Assembly (NCBI GenBank): GCA_009741485.1
Contig: CM019216.1
Location: forward strand, 57,896,656 to 57,960,655
DNA length: 64,000 bases
Direction of reading: 5' to 3'
Source of the DNA: Malurus cyaneus samueli
Taxonomy: Eukaryota; Chordata; Aves; Passeriformes; Maluridae
Notes under the pieces: generated by a model
Seen by the model: only the letters and a program-made list of their open reading frames with translations
What the model was told of the DNA's origin: nothing
Databases searched by the model: none
Shown: piece after piece, positions 26,801 to 39,190 of the stretch
How the letters are laid out: each line of letters opens with the position of its first letter
Position numbering within the stretch: the first letter of the stretch is position 1
Program-made: the position numbers and the translations under genes

Positions 26801-29166
26801 TTTAGAAGCCAGAAGAAAACCAACCACTTGAACTATTACGGAAACACTGAATGAGCCCTTTTCAGAACTGTGAATTTTTTTTCCCCATAGTTAAGTAAAA
26901 AAGTTATAAATCATTAATGCCAAGAGAAAGGGCTGGGTAATGAAGGGGGAAGTTTCCTTTCAGCAGCATGCTCCCCAAGGAAGAACCAAACAGTGACACC
27001 AAACTGTCCGTGCCAAAGATACATCCATACTACTGGCTGGTGAGGAGTGAGCAAGGAAAACACTTAAAGAGGCTGCCCTCCATCCTGCCTCCACGGTGGA
27101 GCTATAGAGAAGGAGGCATAAATGAAGACTAAATAAGGATTTGTTTCAGGAACATAATTATTTGATCTCCGCTGAAGCCAGGCAATTATTAGAAGTGATG
27201 AACACAAAAACTGATTTCCACTATTTAAGTAAGAAAACATTCACTTCTAAATTACTAAATAAAGAGTAGCAAAATGAACACAACCATGGGGCTCAGCACA
27301 CATCTGTAACATTGTCACTGCAAACATTTGTTTATACTTCTAATGTTATGTCTAACATAAAATATCTGCAGTAATAATCTATGGGAAAAACGCCCACAGA
27401 CCTATACAGAGGTACTCTTGTTTGGACCAATGAAGAAATAAAACTAAAAAGCACCTCCCTTTTGCAATAGAACAGTCCTTCTTCATACAATTTTGGATTA
27501 AAGTTATCCGTATCTTGAGGTTAGCGTGCCAAAGATTCTGTCTCCCTTATACTATTAGATTGATGCTAGAAAAATCATTTTTTTCTGTCTCCAAGGCAAA
27601 GTACAAATCCCCTAAATTAGTGAAAAGAATGCAAAGGATGAAGAGGGTCACAAGGAATGCAGAGTGATGACAGAATCTGAAAAACTGATGTTTGTATACC
27701 TGAATGATTATATGAGGAAATTTCTATCACTACCCCACCTACACAACGCCGGCATAAACAGCAAGCAGTTCCCTTGCCTTGCCTTGCATTCCCTCTATCC
27801 TCTCTCCTCCTTTGTCTATTTCCTTTCCCTCCTTCCTCCACTTCTCCATTTTTGGTGCCTTTTTTGAGGTAAAGACTTTACATGTGAGATATTAGTAGGC
27901 TTTTTCTAGAGAAAAGAATATGACTTGTTTAAGCAGGAAATTTTTTTGACAGCTATTACAATCAAGCCCAGCTTATGGTTCTAGTCCCTGACTGACCTCT
28001 GCTACTTCTGGCATGCCCAAAGCAAAGAACACCATTCCTTCAGGGAAAGCTATACCAAAAAACTCGTAGAAGGCCAGAAGGATTTAATTTTTGTTTCAGT
28101 TACACTTTGCTATTGGCAGTAGCATCCAAAATGTCTCACTGAATCATGAGGCAATAAATCGAGGCATAAACCGATAAAATCCACTAAGTTCAATTTTTAA
28201 AACAGCAATTCTTGACTAAAATTACAAGTTGCACTGAGAAAAACTTCTCCAGTTTTGTTTTTTGGTGCATTCATAAACTACCCTTCAGCTTCAGGGATAT
28301 CACATCAGGCAAACATTAACACTGGTTTCCTCTTCTCCACATTAACTGGTTTAGCCCAGAAGTGGCATCTTCCTATCTGATTTCAGGACCTTCCTGCCAC
28401 CCTCTTAGGACAATGGCTCCTCTGTATCACCACTGTCCTTGCACCCATCCCATGGGCTGGATGTGTCCTCTGCACAGCTTTTCCCTGCCATACCCTTGAG
28501 CCTTGGCTGCCCTTTCCTTTATTTCACAGCACTGTTTTCCTCTCTTCCCTTGCCTGTGTCTTCCCTACACTATTCTCCCTCACTCTTTTCCCCTTTCTTT
28601 TCCTCCACAGAACAGCTTACATGTGAGGCTTTTTTCTGATTTATCAGAAGTGAAGCAGAAGTGACACAATGAGCTGAAGAAGCCACAACCAGGTTGGTTG
28701 TGTCCTGCTTTTCTGATGCATCTCATGCATTGGCCAAAGTGCAACCAGCAAAGCTTCAGAGAAACTGAGTGACTGGGCAGGCATGGAGATGTGGGATGCA
28801 TAGCTCTGCTGACACTGGTCAAAAAAGGGGAACAGAAGACTTCTGCGGCGAGACTAGAGAAAAACAGTTGTGTGCCTCACAGCACATGCTCGTTTCTGGT
28901 TTAACAATAGCTTTTCGATCTCCTTTTAGAAGTCAAAACTACAGATAAAAGGGAAATAGTATGATTCTGAACAGTCATTCCCTTTTTTTTACCCTCCTGT
29001 CCTTTTCTGGATCAGTTTTACAGCTCCACTACAGACCAACCAGAAACCCGTAAGCTAACAGTGACTGGAATATCCACCTAGGCCTCATGATACCTCAGCT
29101 CAGGACAAACCCCACTGGGTTCATAGACAGAATGATGAAAAAATGGAAAATGCTAACCTGATTAAG
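20826..29166. other. Non-coding sequence, presumed AIG1 intron
   Basis: About 8.3 kb of AT-rich sequence. It holds many short open frames without domains and pyrimidine-rich tracts on the + strand at 27771-27850 (with CCTTG repeated) and 28440-28620. A G7 run occurs near 25850. No exon, RNA gene or interspersed repeat was recognised. Confidence 0.5.
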
Positions 29167-29605
29167 TCACAGAACCATAGAATGGCTGGGTTTGGAAGGG
29201 ACCTCTGGAGACCATGCAATACCCCTGCTAAAGCAGGTTCACATACAGCAGCATGCAGGGTCACGTCCAGGCTGGTTTTGAACATCTCCATAGAAAGAGA
29301 CTTCACAACCTCTCTGGACAAGCTGTCCAAGTAACTCTGTAATTATCAAAGTGAGGGAGCTTTTACTCACAATCAGATGGAACTTCCTGTGTTTTAGTTT
29401 GTGCCCACTGCCCCTGGTTCTGTTGCTGGGAAGAACTGGCTGGTCCCATCATCTTGACATCTGCCCTTAAGATGTTTGTGAGCACTGATAAGATCCCCTC
29501 TCAATTGTCTCTTCTCCAAGGTAAACAGGCCCATCTCCCTCACCTTACTTCGTAAGAGAGATACTCCAGACTCCTAATAATCTTCATAGTCCTCTGCTGG
29601 ATCAG
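29167..29605 (-). mobile_element. CR1 LINE 3' fragment
   Basis: The + strand 'tcacagaaccatagaatggctgggtttggaagggacctctggagacc' is the reverse complement of the CR1 terminus. It continues collinearly through 'gatggaacttcctgtgttttagtttgtgcccactgcc' and 'gatcccctctcaattgtctcttctccaaggtaaacag'. About 440 bp and relatively well preserved. Confidence 0.93.
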
Positions 29606-32600
29606 GGAATGAAGTTCTAAGAAGATACTTAAATACCTTAAAAAATATAGCTCAGTTCCACGCATTAATTTTTGATAAAAAGCCAGCAATTATTCTTAAA
29701 AACTAAGTACAGTACAAATAGAAGTCACTGTTTGAACAGCAACAAAAAAAGTTATTGCTTTTCTCAGTAATCTCTCTCCATAATGTATTCTATCGGTTTA
29801 CCAACCATAAAACTTCACTAAAGCTAAGTGAATGAAAGGATAGTCAGTGGCTAAGTGAGGAGACAGCAGGTAACAGGTTCAGGAAATAATGGAGATGCCA
29901 TCAGAGGAGTCGCTATTGAGACCCAGTCCTCTGATCCACTCTGGCACCTGGCCTAGAGGAATGCACAGTGCATATATGCTCACTACCTCCATCGATTTTA
30001 GCCATGTGCCTTCAGCTCTGCTACATTTCTGAAAACTTGTCTTTTTTGGGCCATATTCAAGACACTTGGCTTCAAGAAATACACCCTTTTTGGGGTATCT
30101 GGCAATTGAGACTGAAGTACTTAATTTTTTAAACCCAGTAATTGAGATCAAGTTTCTGCAATTTTGTTTACTGCTGTGAGGAAACTCACATTGCATCTTG
30201 ACAGCATGTAAGATGCATGTATGATGAGAAAAGACCTTAATAAGACAGGTAAATATCAAACAGCAATTCAGTTCAACTTAAGAAAGACTTTTTAAATTTT
30301 TGCTTGGAAAATTTAGGCATATTTGAAGTCTGTGAAAGTGTTTCTTAAAACCCAAACAGCTGGATAATTCCTCAATGCACTGAAAGGAATGGCCTAACTT
30401 GTATTGATGTCAAATGGGTAAGTAAAGATATAGGAGAGCTTTTAGAGAACCTAGCATCTCCACTGCTTCTCTGTACTTTGGGACAAGCTGAAGCTTTCAG
30501 AAGCACAATGTAGAAATTCGCCCACAGCTCCAACCCCTTTGAATTATGTATTTCTTAACATTTAAATTATAGTTGTCTTTTTCATATTGCCACCTCACAC
30601 CCAAAGACCTAGTCAAGTCTACTTCTCCCAGTAATCTAGAAAGACAGGAGTGTTGTGATTCAAGCTTTGGCTACATCTTTAACTTTCATCTAGATCTTGC
30701 TCTTGATTTTGTTAGAAGATTGCATTTGGGAAGGCAAAGAAACCAAAATTAAGTTAACAGCATGGACTTAAAAAAAACCCCAACTTCTTTGGTTATTCCC
30801 TGCCCCCTTAATCTTAAGGATTATATTAAATTACAAACCTATGGAGGAAAATTAATGCTTTAATATAATTTTATTCCTGTCAAAGTATAATTTATTATTG
30901 TTTCCAAAATTATCTTCCACAGACTACTGCAAAAAACACAAGTCCATGCTGATTAGTCCTCTCACTGGCTGATCCGATCTCACTGAGAGAAAGGGAGGCT
31001 TATAAAAAGTGTTTTAAGACTAAACAGTACAACTAGTGCCAAGTTTCACTTGACTCACACTACATGGAAGCTGAGGCCCAAATAGTCAATGTTCTTGTCT
31101 GCCAGAAGCCCATGTTCTCAAATTTAAACAGATTTTATATTTGCCAGTAATACTTATGGTAATAACTAAGTTCTACTAAAGAAGACATTTAATAATTCAT
31201 ATGACACCATATACTATATATAATTTTCTCTTTAAAATGCATTAAGAAATATTTTGGAAAAAAACCAAATTCTTTATAAACAAAATGTAATCAGTATGGG
31301 TGTGTGTACCCAGATGTCTATGTGTGAGAGAGATTTTGGAAACTAAAGGCTCTAATTTCTCTTTTCTGAAAGGGCCTAGATTTTACAAGGTCAGAACAGG
31401 AACTTTCAAATAAAGAAAAAAAGCCATGAACACACAGAAGGAACACACATCTGTTATGCTGCTGTTCAAGCTGCAATCCAAAAACAACACAAGGAGAGGC
31501 ATGCAAACAACAAAACAATTTTGGTGTTGTGGTAGGATTTTAGATAACCAGTAAGTTTTTGGTTAAGAGCAAACTAGAAAAGGTAAGAAAACTTAGAATA
31601 TTCTAGCTCTAGCCCCTATGGATACACTGCTCTGAGGAGGCTACTGAAAAAAAAAGACAGAAGCCTCTGACATTTCTACTCTCCTTCAAGAGAGAAGCAG
31701 AGAGTCTGTGAGTCTTCCTTGCTTCAAGCTGGAGACTGTGCAGGTGTACACATATGTTTTAAGACAGAACAGGAACATACCAGAGGTCAGAAAATCCCTT
31801 CTCATAGGCTCTCTTAAACAAAGCAGAGCCATGGGACAACGGTGAGGTGAAGTGGTCTCAGGTGGAAGCCCATGGTTTGGGAAGAGTCCAGGTTGCTGAT
31901 CACCCATGGTGCTCTAGAGCAAGGACCATGACTTGCATAGGGTATATCTTCACTTGATCTCATCTAGAAGGAATCCTGAAAAATGTAATCCCAGTGTCTG
32001 CTGGGATTTGCAGACTGCCACAGAAAGGCGTATTTGGAAAGAGTTCAAGATAGATGCAGCTTCCTTTCTATTAACTTAGGAAAGTCTGAAAGAAACTAAA
32101 GATCATGCCCATCTCCCCTGTAAGCAGGGAAAAACCATCCACTGTCTGACATTTAATGTCAAAGCCAAGAAGGCAGCCATTAATTTAACTATAGCAACAC
32201 CTGGTATAGTTTTAAATGCAGTTTTTGTTAAACATACCAGAAGTGGTTTTACTTGCTTGTTTGTTTAGACTTTGCCACTCTCCCCACTGGGGAGAAATCT
32301 CCCTTCAGAGAGAAGCTGTTTGTTTGCAAAATAACTTGATAGGCAAAGCCTATGGGGAAAATTGGCCTGTAACATGCAAGAAAAACAAACAAGAGCGGTA
32401 ATGGATTCAAAGGGTAATGTAGAGACAATGAAGAAATTAATTAGGCTAATGAACACACTCTGCTACTCACCCCTTCATCCAAATATAATGGCATAGCTGC
32501 ACCCTAGCTCTGGATACATCCTGAATAATGCCTGCAAACAGTGTGAGATGCAACACATGGGAACACATGCAAGCTCCAAGAGTGTCACCCAGGACAGGTG

Positions 32601-35600
32601 ACACGTTTACCTGCTGATCTGCAACACCAACACCTTGCAGACTCATTGCTTCTAGGCCAGAGGGGCCCTGCAGACAGCTCTTTTACCTCTGTCTGTGCAC
32701 AGACCCCAGAACTTCACTCTGAAAGTGAAGGAAGCAATTATTTTCAAACATGTGCATCACTGAGCCCAATGTGGTACAGCTGAACTACAGATCATTGTGC
32801 AGGTGAAAGATTTACCCATTTCCCAACCCACCTTTATAGCTGGATTTTCTCACACTAGCTTCTGAAAAGCTTAAAAGCTAAATTAACTTCCTGGTACAGC
32901 TTAAATTCAAGCAATATTCCAGATTCCTTCATTTCTGAAGTGACTTCCCAACATTCTTTTCCCCTACTTGGGATTTAATAAACTCCACCCAAAATTCCAC
33001 AACACATCTGGCAAGAAATTTATTGTGACTGGCTTACTTAACATCATCCCCTTTGTACTTCCCCATTATCTACATAAACTACCCTGAAACTGTAAGATGG
33101 TGTAGAAAGCTGTTTATATAAATTTTAAAAACCAACAATGTTCTGCCAATTAATTCTACAATATGATACCAAAATCAGGGCAATTAATGTATCCCCAAAC
33201 CTGAGGCTGAAAAAAAGGATCACACTTTAAACAGTCACAAAATTGTGTGTTGAGGTTAGAAAATGTCTTTCAAAATAAATTTTTGATAGGAAACATAGTT
33301 TGGGTGTAACTGAAATTCTGTCATTTTTTTCTTTTTAAAAAATATTCATTCTTATAAACAATCGAAAAGATCCTTCAGGCTACTTCAGTAGGGCTGCACA
33401 AGGGGCATTCTGCCTTCTCCCAGCAGTTCTCCAGAACAAGGTAGCCTTGGGAGAATTTATTGTTCAAGCACCTGACAGCATTTCTGACTTGTGGGTTTAC
33501 CTTCTGGCTAAGACCACACCTCTCCTAACACAATTTTTCTTCCTCTCAAAGCAACCAGTTTGGAGAAACAGAAGTGCAACCATGAAGTATCCATATGAAG
33601 ATGCACCTCAGGTTTACACTAACTCAGAATAAATTATTTTGTGACTTACAGATTTAAAATGCACAAAATATTGGAGAAAATCCCACCCTACAGCAACAGA
33701 AAATCATAGAACGAAGCATTGGATTTTTTTTTTTTGCTCCATTAATGATATAAAGAGTAAATACAATCTATACATGTATGAAAAACTGGTGAATAATGCT
33801 ATGCAGACTGCTGGGTATTTATAGTAGTGGTGTGTTTGGGTTTGTCAGATGTGAGACCTTGGAATGCCCTATCAGTGCTGCATTTATGAGTAGATATAAT
33901 ATTTTTTTGGTAAGCTCTACTATTCTGTCCAAGTAAAAGAGAAAAAGTCTGTCTTATTTGAGGCTGCACAAAGAAAAAAAGATGAGTAATTAATGCAACA
34001 ATTCAGTTTGTACACTAAGCTGCAGAACTTGCTGCATGCAATTCCCCTCATGGGGGAGATATTTTTTGTATGGAACACGAGTAATGGACTGGGAGAGCTT
34101 TAAAATGAGTTTCAGGCAAAGGAACTGCATGCAGGCATAAAGTAGCATCAACAAGTGACAAGCTCACATCTGGCTGCAGCAGAAGCAGATGAAGCATTAC
34201 AGCTGGCAGTTAAGTCAACCACACATAAACAGTTTACTGTATATAGCTTATTTTCTCTGTCAGGCATTACTCCTAAAATAAACAACGCTGTGCTCCATGA
34301 AAGGTAGGTGGTGACCATCTTACCTTGTGTGTGTGCTGATTTGCTAGGGATGATCAAAATGACCTGCAAGGGGACACCAGACACATGGATTGATGAAGAT
34401 CACAATGTAACAGCTCAGGTGCCCCTCATTAAAAGGGGGTATGGGAACAGGGCTAATAGGAAACATTGGTGCTACTGGGAGATTGCAGATCATCTCCTGA
34501 CATAAGACTTTCAAAGGCCTTAATGTCATCTTAATGTCATCCAAAAGGAGACACAACATCTCTCCTCGTATAGAAAACCATGATACAAGACAAGGAATAA
34601 AAGACTCTTTTAACAGAGCAGTGGAAAACATAATAAGCTGAAGTTATGCTAGTTAGAAATTTGGAAAAGAATTAGCAGTGATAGTGAATAATGAGAGGAG
34701 TAAGCTACTAAGGAAAACAGAAAATTGTTATCTTTTCAGATCATGACCAAATGCCTTTTTGGAAGACAAACTTCAGCCAAATGAAAATTACTGGGCTCAC
34801 TACAGGTGCAAGTGAAATGTTATGGCTTGTGTTACGCAAGAGGTCAGACAAAATCACCTAATACTCTTTTCTTAAATTCATTCTTAAATGCCATGGATGT
34901 CTGGGTTTGTCTGTGTGGTATTTTGTGAGTAGTCGAGGACTCACTCTCTTTCTGGGTCTGGATGAATCCTTGTCAACAATGAACTAGGAGTGTGTAGCTG
35001 TGGTTAGCACTATGCACAACAACCAACTTAGTAAGTTGCTCCTGAGTGGGCATCAGCCAGCTTACAACACAGAAACAAGCTCATCTGTCTGCAAAATACC
35101 ATCCAGACACACCTATCCCTAAGTCTGCAAACTAGCAAGGCAGCCAACCTGGTGCATTTCTGTCGATAAGGAGACAGGAGACATGTCTGTGCCATGCCCT
35201 GGAACGTGGTGCAAGGATTTCTCACATAGCACCCACGGTGTTCACACTGGAGCCAGCAGCGGTCCAGCCATCTCAGCCCATCAAAAAGCCTGGCCAATGG
35301 GAAGGCTGACCTGTGCCTTAAAGATCAAATGCTGTGCCACACGGGGACTGGTTAGTCTCACCAGGACACAGCAAGCCCCAGTGACTACCCTGCTGCACGG
35401 GAGGTGAGCATTAGGTCCTCCTCCCACATGTGGTACTCTGAGGCAAATTGTTATCATAGATTCTCTTCTTCTGGAGCAAGAATGACGGCTCAAGATGGGT
35501 TTATTGTTCATAGCTGGAGCTTAGATGCTCTGAAAGGACAAACTGCATTGCCTGCCATCAAACTCTCAGCACCTGCTTGGTGACCTGTCTCTTTCCCATA

Positions 35601-36380
35601 TCAAAATGAACCAAAGCAATTCCAAGTGCAAAAGGAATGATGTAGTCGCTGTTTTCTGTGCTCTGCATCTAAACCATAAAATAATGAACAAGGTGCTAAG
35701 AATATGCACTGGACATACAAAGAGGGGCAAATAAAGTGCATGGTGCTAATATCATTGCCACCACATAGTCTGTCTTTACAAAAAGTACAATGGACAACAC
35801 TGAAAATCCTTGGGTCTTCAGCACAGAGGAGCATAGACAAGAAAAACACAATTTGAGCAAAGACAGTCCTGAGGGAAGAATGTTGTCCAAAAAGGCTTAT
35901 GCCACAGGACTGAATTAATGCTGAGAAGTATTGAAGAAAAAGGGCAAACCAAAAGTGAAATTCAGATGTTTACTCCACCTGGGACAATCTGACTCAAAAT
36001 GGCAGGCGCTAGGAAGGAATTAATATCAGAGACATAAATATGTCTCCAGAAAATAAATACAGAAGAACAGTTTTAAAAATACTAAAGGTTTGTAAGAAAC
36101 AGCAGAAATTTACATTATACAGAGGACTCAATAGAAGTAAGAAAGACAAAGGTAAAAACAATTAATATAAGCTAAACTTTCAAGCAAAACCTCTTTTGTA
36201 GCAGGATGTACTCACTGAGACAGTCTCCTCTGGGAATGGCTGGCACTGTGCCCCCTCTGCCCCTCTTTTTAGGGTATCAGATACTCAACTTACATGGTTA
36301 ATTGATCATCTCAGGTTTTATTCAATAAAAAGTTTTCCAGTCCTTCATAATGTGAAGATCTTAAAACTGAGACCATAAGG

Positions 36381-36413
36381 ATAAACCTATCAAGATAAAC
36401 TTATCAAGATAAA
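36381..36413 (+). repeat. Short tandem repeat, 14 bp unit
   Basis: 'ataaacctatcaag' and 'ataaacttatcaag' are followed by a partial 'ataaaa'. The two full units differ at one base. Confidence 0.85.
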
Positions 36414-36789
36414 ATTCACAAACTTATATATTTCTAGGACTCTGCTATTTTTAATCCTGACCACTCATATTATAATGCATGTAAGATCACCCTGACACCC
36501 GGTGAAGAGGCCAAAAATAAGGGCACCAGTGTAGGATGCTCAGGGTTAATCTCTATACTTCATGGAGATGAGTAAACAAAAGCTCAAGTAGAAGGACTGG
36601 TGCATGAGCAGTACTAGCACATATGATGAATTCCACAGGATGGCTCCTGAAAGCATTCTGAGTCACTGATTTTGTGGGAGGATAGTTCCTTGAAAGAATA
36701 ACGTCCATCTGAAGGGGCTGAGTAATTGTAAAGAGGCACTGGGGCTAGGGCTTGAACAGTATCACAGCTGCTGGATATAAACTAAAAAC

Positions 36790-37230
36790 ATGGTAAACAT
36801 TTCAAAAATACTTACTGATTGCAAACCAGAAAACTTTAGAATTGTAAGTGACCTTAAAGGTAAGTTTTCCTCTAATCATGGAACCTTAAAAGTTGAAAAC
36901 TCCCCTCTCTCTGTTGTGTCCCAGTATGATTCTCACAAGCACATCACTTCAGTTGCTATACTAGGAACAAAAACAGGATGGATATTAGACATTGGAAAGA
37001 CTCCATCCGCCTTTACCACAAGGGTATTTTTTTCCAATGGAACACAAGAAGGGCAGACGGGCATTCCCTCGAGGCAAACAGAGATGTTTTCAGAACATCG
37101 CGCAACAGGAATACTCCCTGACAACATGTCTATAATATTACATTCTAAGTACAACTTTCTGTGCTGCTCCTTAGGCTATTTGGTGGTGGACATATTTTTC
37201 TGCCCATTCATTTTCCCTGAACTTGTGTAG
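36790..37230 (+). other. Unrecognised 146-codon open frame, probably chance
   Basis: The frame runs from ATG to TAG and ends in a hydrophobic Cys/Phe-rich stretch (FLCCSLGYLVVDIFF). I recognise no family. The minus strand at 36933-37154 is also open for 73 codons. CpG sites are retained in the middle (for example 'catcgcgcaac'). No polyadenylation signal or promoter was identified. It could be a diverged mobile-element remnant or a chance frame inside the AIG1 intron. Confidence 0.2.
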
Positions 37231-38056
37231 GGACCAACTCAGCTAAACTGCCTTTTAAAAGCAGGACATCTCCTTTAGACACACAGATGTTCCTTACAAG
37301 TCAACAGGTCCATAAAATTTTCTGAGAAACTACCTGTGTATCATCATTACCCAGTTTCTCAATCAGCAAGGTGGAAAAGGTTATGATGAAAGAAATGCAC
37401 TTAGTCACAGAGTATCTTGTGAGCAAACAGATTCCAACCCACTCCTTGTCCCAGCATCCAGTTTCCTTACAGAGCCTCTATGTGGCCAGAGTTTGATAAA
37501 GATGTGAAAAGTGAGACAGTGTCAAATGCCATCCAAGACTTCCCTGTGGACAGACATGCAAAAGAAAGAAGATTCTGAGTCTGCTTCAGTCTCATGAGAC
37601 TTCACTCAACACACAGCTCATCTAAATGCCACCCCAGGAAGCATTTCCCCAGGCACTAGCAACAGGCAAACATCGAACCCTGCCTCGAGCTGTGTGCTAC
37701 ACAGCTCAGCTTGGCTCTCCCTGGGTAGCTCACCAGCTCCTTCTCTGTACCTTTGTTAGCACAGCAGGTTTGCTAAATGCCCTGCCATGAGCACAGCAAA
37801 TAGAAAAAGATTGTTGACTCTCATGGTCTCAGAGCAGCTACCTTCCCTTTGTATCTCCATGAATTCCAGCTGCAGTAGCCTTCCTCACTAGCAAAATGGG
37901 TTTTCTGTGCTGCTGATGGTCCTTTCCATTTCACATCTGGAGATGGTTAACTGTATCCCATGTGGTCTGAGTTTTAGCAGTAAAAACATTCCAACAAATT
38001 CTAGTAAAACTGATTTATTTATATTAACTGGACATTGGATATCCAGATAATATTAT

Positions 38057-38098
38057 ATAGAATCATAGAATATCCTGAGTTGGAAGGAACCCATGGGG
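38057..38098 (-). mobile_element. CR1 LINE terminal stub
   Basis: 'tagaatcatagaatatcctgagttggaaggaaccca' is the reverse complement of the very 3' end of CR1. The next sequence departs from the family after about 40 bp, so this is an extremely truncated copy. Confidence 0.75.
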
Positions 38099-38946
38099 AA
38101 CTATATTTCCCTTCCTCTTAACATTGACATTTCACCTTGACCTGTCCTTTGAAATCAATACTAGGGAAACCTCATGTTTTAGTGGTGGGAAGTTCAGAAC
38201 TGAGAAGGTCAGAAGCTGAAAATAATTTAAGCATGACAAGTCCAAGTTTAGGAGAGCTCGAGTACACATGAGGGGCGGAAGTCCCAGCTAAAACTGAGAC
38301 TTGATGTTGTGAGGCTGAGACTTCCCCTCAGATATCAACAGCTTATAGCAAACTCTGTTTCTGCAAAGTCATGATTTGCTGACATGGAAAGGATTGTATT
38401 AGCAGAAACTGAGCACTCTGCTTCAAATCTTTGAGGGACAAAACACTGCAGGAGGGGAAAAGATACATATATCTATATTACACAGCTACATAAAAGAGAT
38501 AAATAAAGAAGGGGCATGCTGAGTAGAGCTGCAAAAATGATTTAAGGTTGATCAAAAGTAAACTACCACAAGTAATTAAAGAAACCAAAATATTATATTT
38601 ATTTTAAAAATCACCACCAACAGGGAAAAGAACCAATTTGACAATTGCAGAATTCTTTCCACTCTATTCAAACAGGAAAAAAGCCTCTTGCACTACATCA
38701 CCAATATGCCTAAGTCATGTAACAGAGAAATAATCCACAGAACTGACAATGTGAGAGCGAAGGAGATGATTGTTTACATCAGTCCAATGCTTGTTCTGGT
38801 ATTTTACTTTCCCAGTTTAACTTAATTTTGAGCCCATCACTGCAAATTTACCAGCTATGAGAGCTTTTTGCTGTCCTCAGTGCTACATCACTGTGTTGCA
38901 GGAGGTGGCAGAAGATGCAACAAACCCCAGGGCCACTGCCTGAAGC

Positions 38947-38948
<2 letters not shown>

Positions 38949-38981
<33 letters not shown>
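38949..38981 (+). repeat. (GCT)11 trinucleotide repeat
   Basis: Eleven perfect GCT units. In the direction of AIG1 transcription the repeat reads (AGC)11, a CAG-type tract, so it would be in the unspliced AIG1 RNA. A + strand open frame at 38868-39143 reads it as poly-alanine, but that frame shows no other sign of being a gene. Confidence 0.97.
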
Positions 38982-39172
38982 ATGGTAGTGGAGCATGCAC
39001 TCACTCAGACTCTGCCAGGGAGCGCGTATCATTTTGGGATTCGTGTCATGGATAAAGGTGGTGTAGTGCAGGATGCAGAAAGGCTGTGCTTGGCTGCCTT
39101 CTATCTAATTTATGGATGGGTGAATGAAGGCATGAAGTGTTAAGAGAATGCTACAGACCACACAAGGCTGCA

Positions 39173-39190
39173 GCTGCGCTGTGGCGCAGC
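39173..39190. repeat. Short GC-rich inverted repeat
   Basis: GCTGCGC and GCGCAGC are separated by TGTG, giving a perfect 7 bp GC stem about 190 bp from the (GCT)11 tract. Confidence 0.6.

Larger units (their letters stand above)
29606..38056. other. Non-coding sequence, presumed AIG1 intron
   Basis: About 8.4 kb. Two parts stand out: a block at 34980-35420 with more G+C and CpG than its surroundings, and a 146-codon + strand open frame at 36790-37230. A tiny 14 bp-unit tandem repeat lies at 36381-36413. No domain, exon or repeat family was recognised. Confidence 0.5.

Noticed and set aside
33705..33730. 'aaatcatagaacgaagcattgg' resembling a CR1 terminus
   Set aside because: Only about 20 bases, and a poly-T run follows instead of CR1 sequence. 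Too short to call.
38868..39143. 91-codon frame with poly-alanine
   Set aside because: The alanines are the (GCT)11 microsatellite; nothing else supports a gene.
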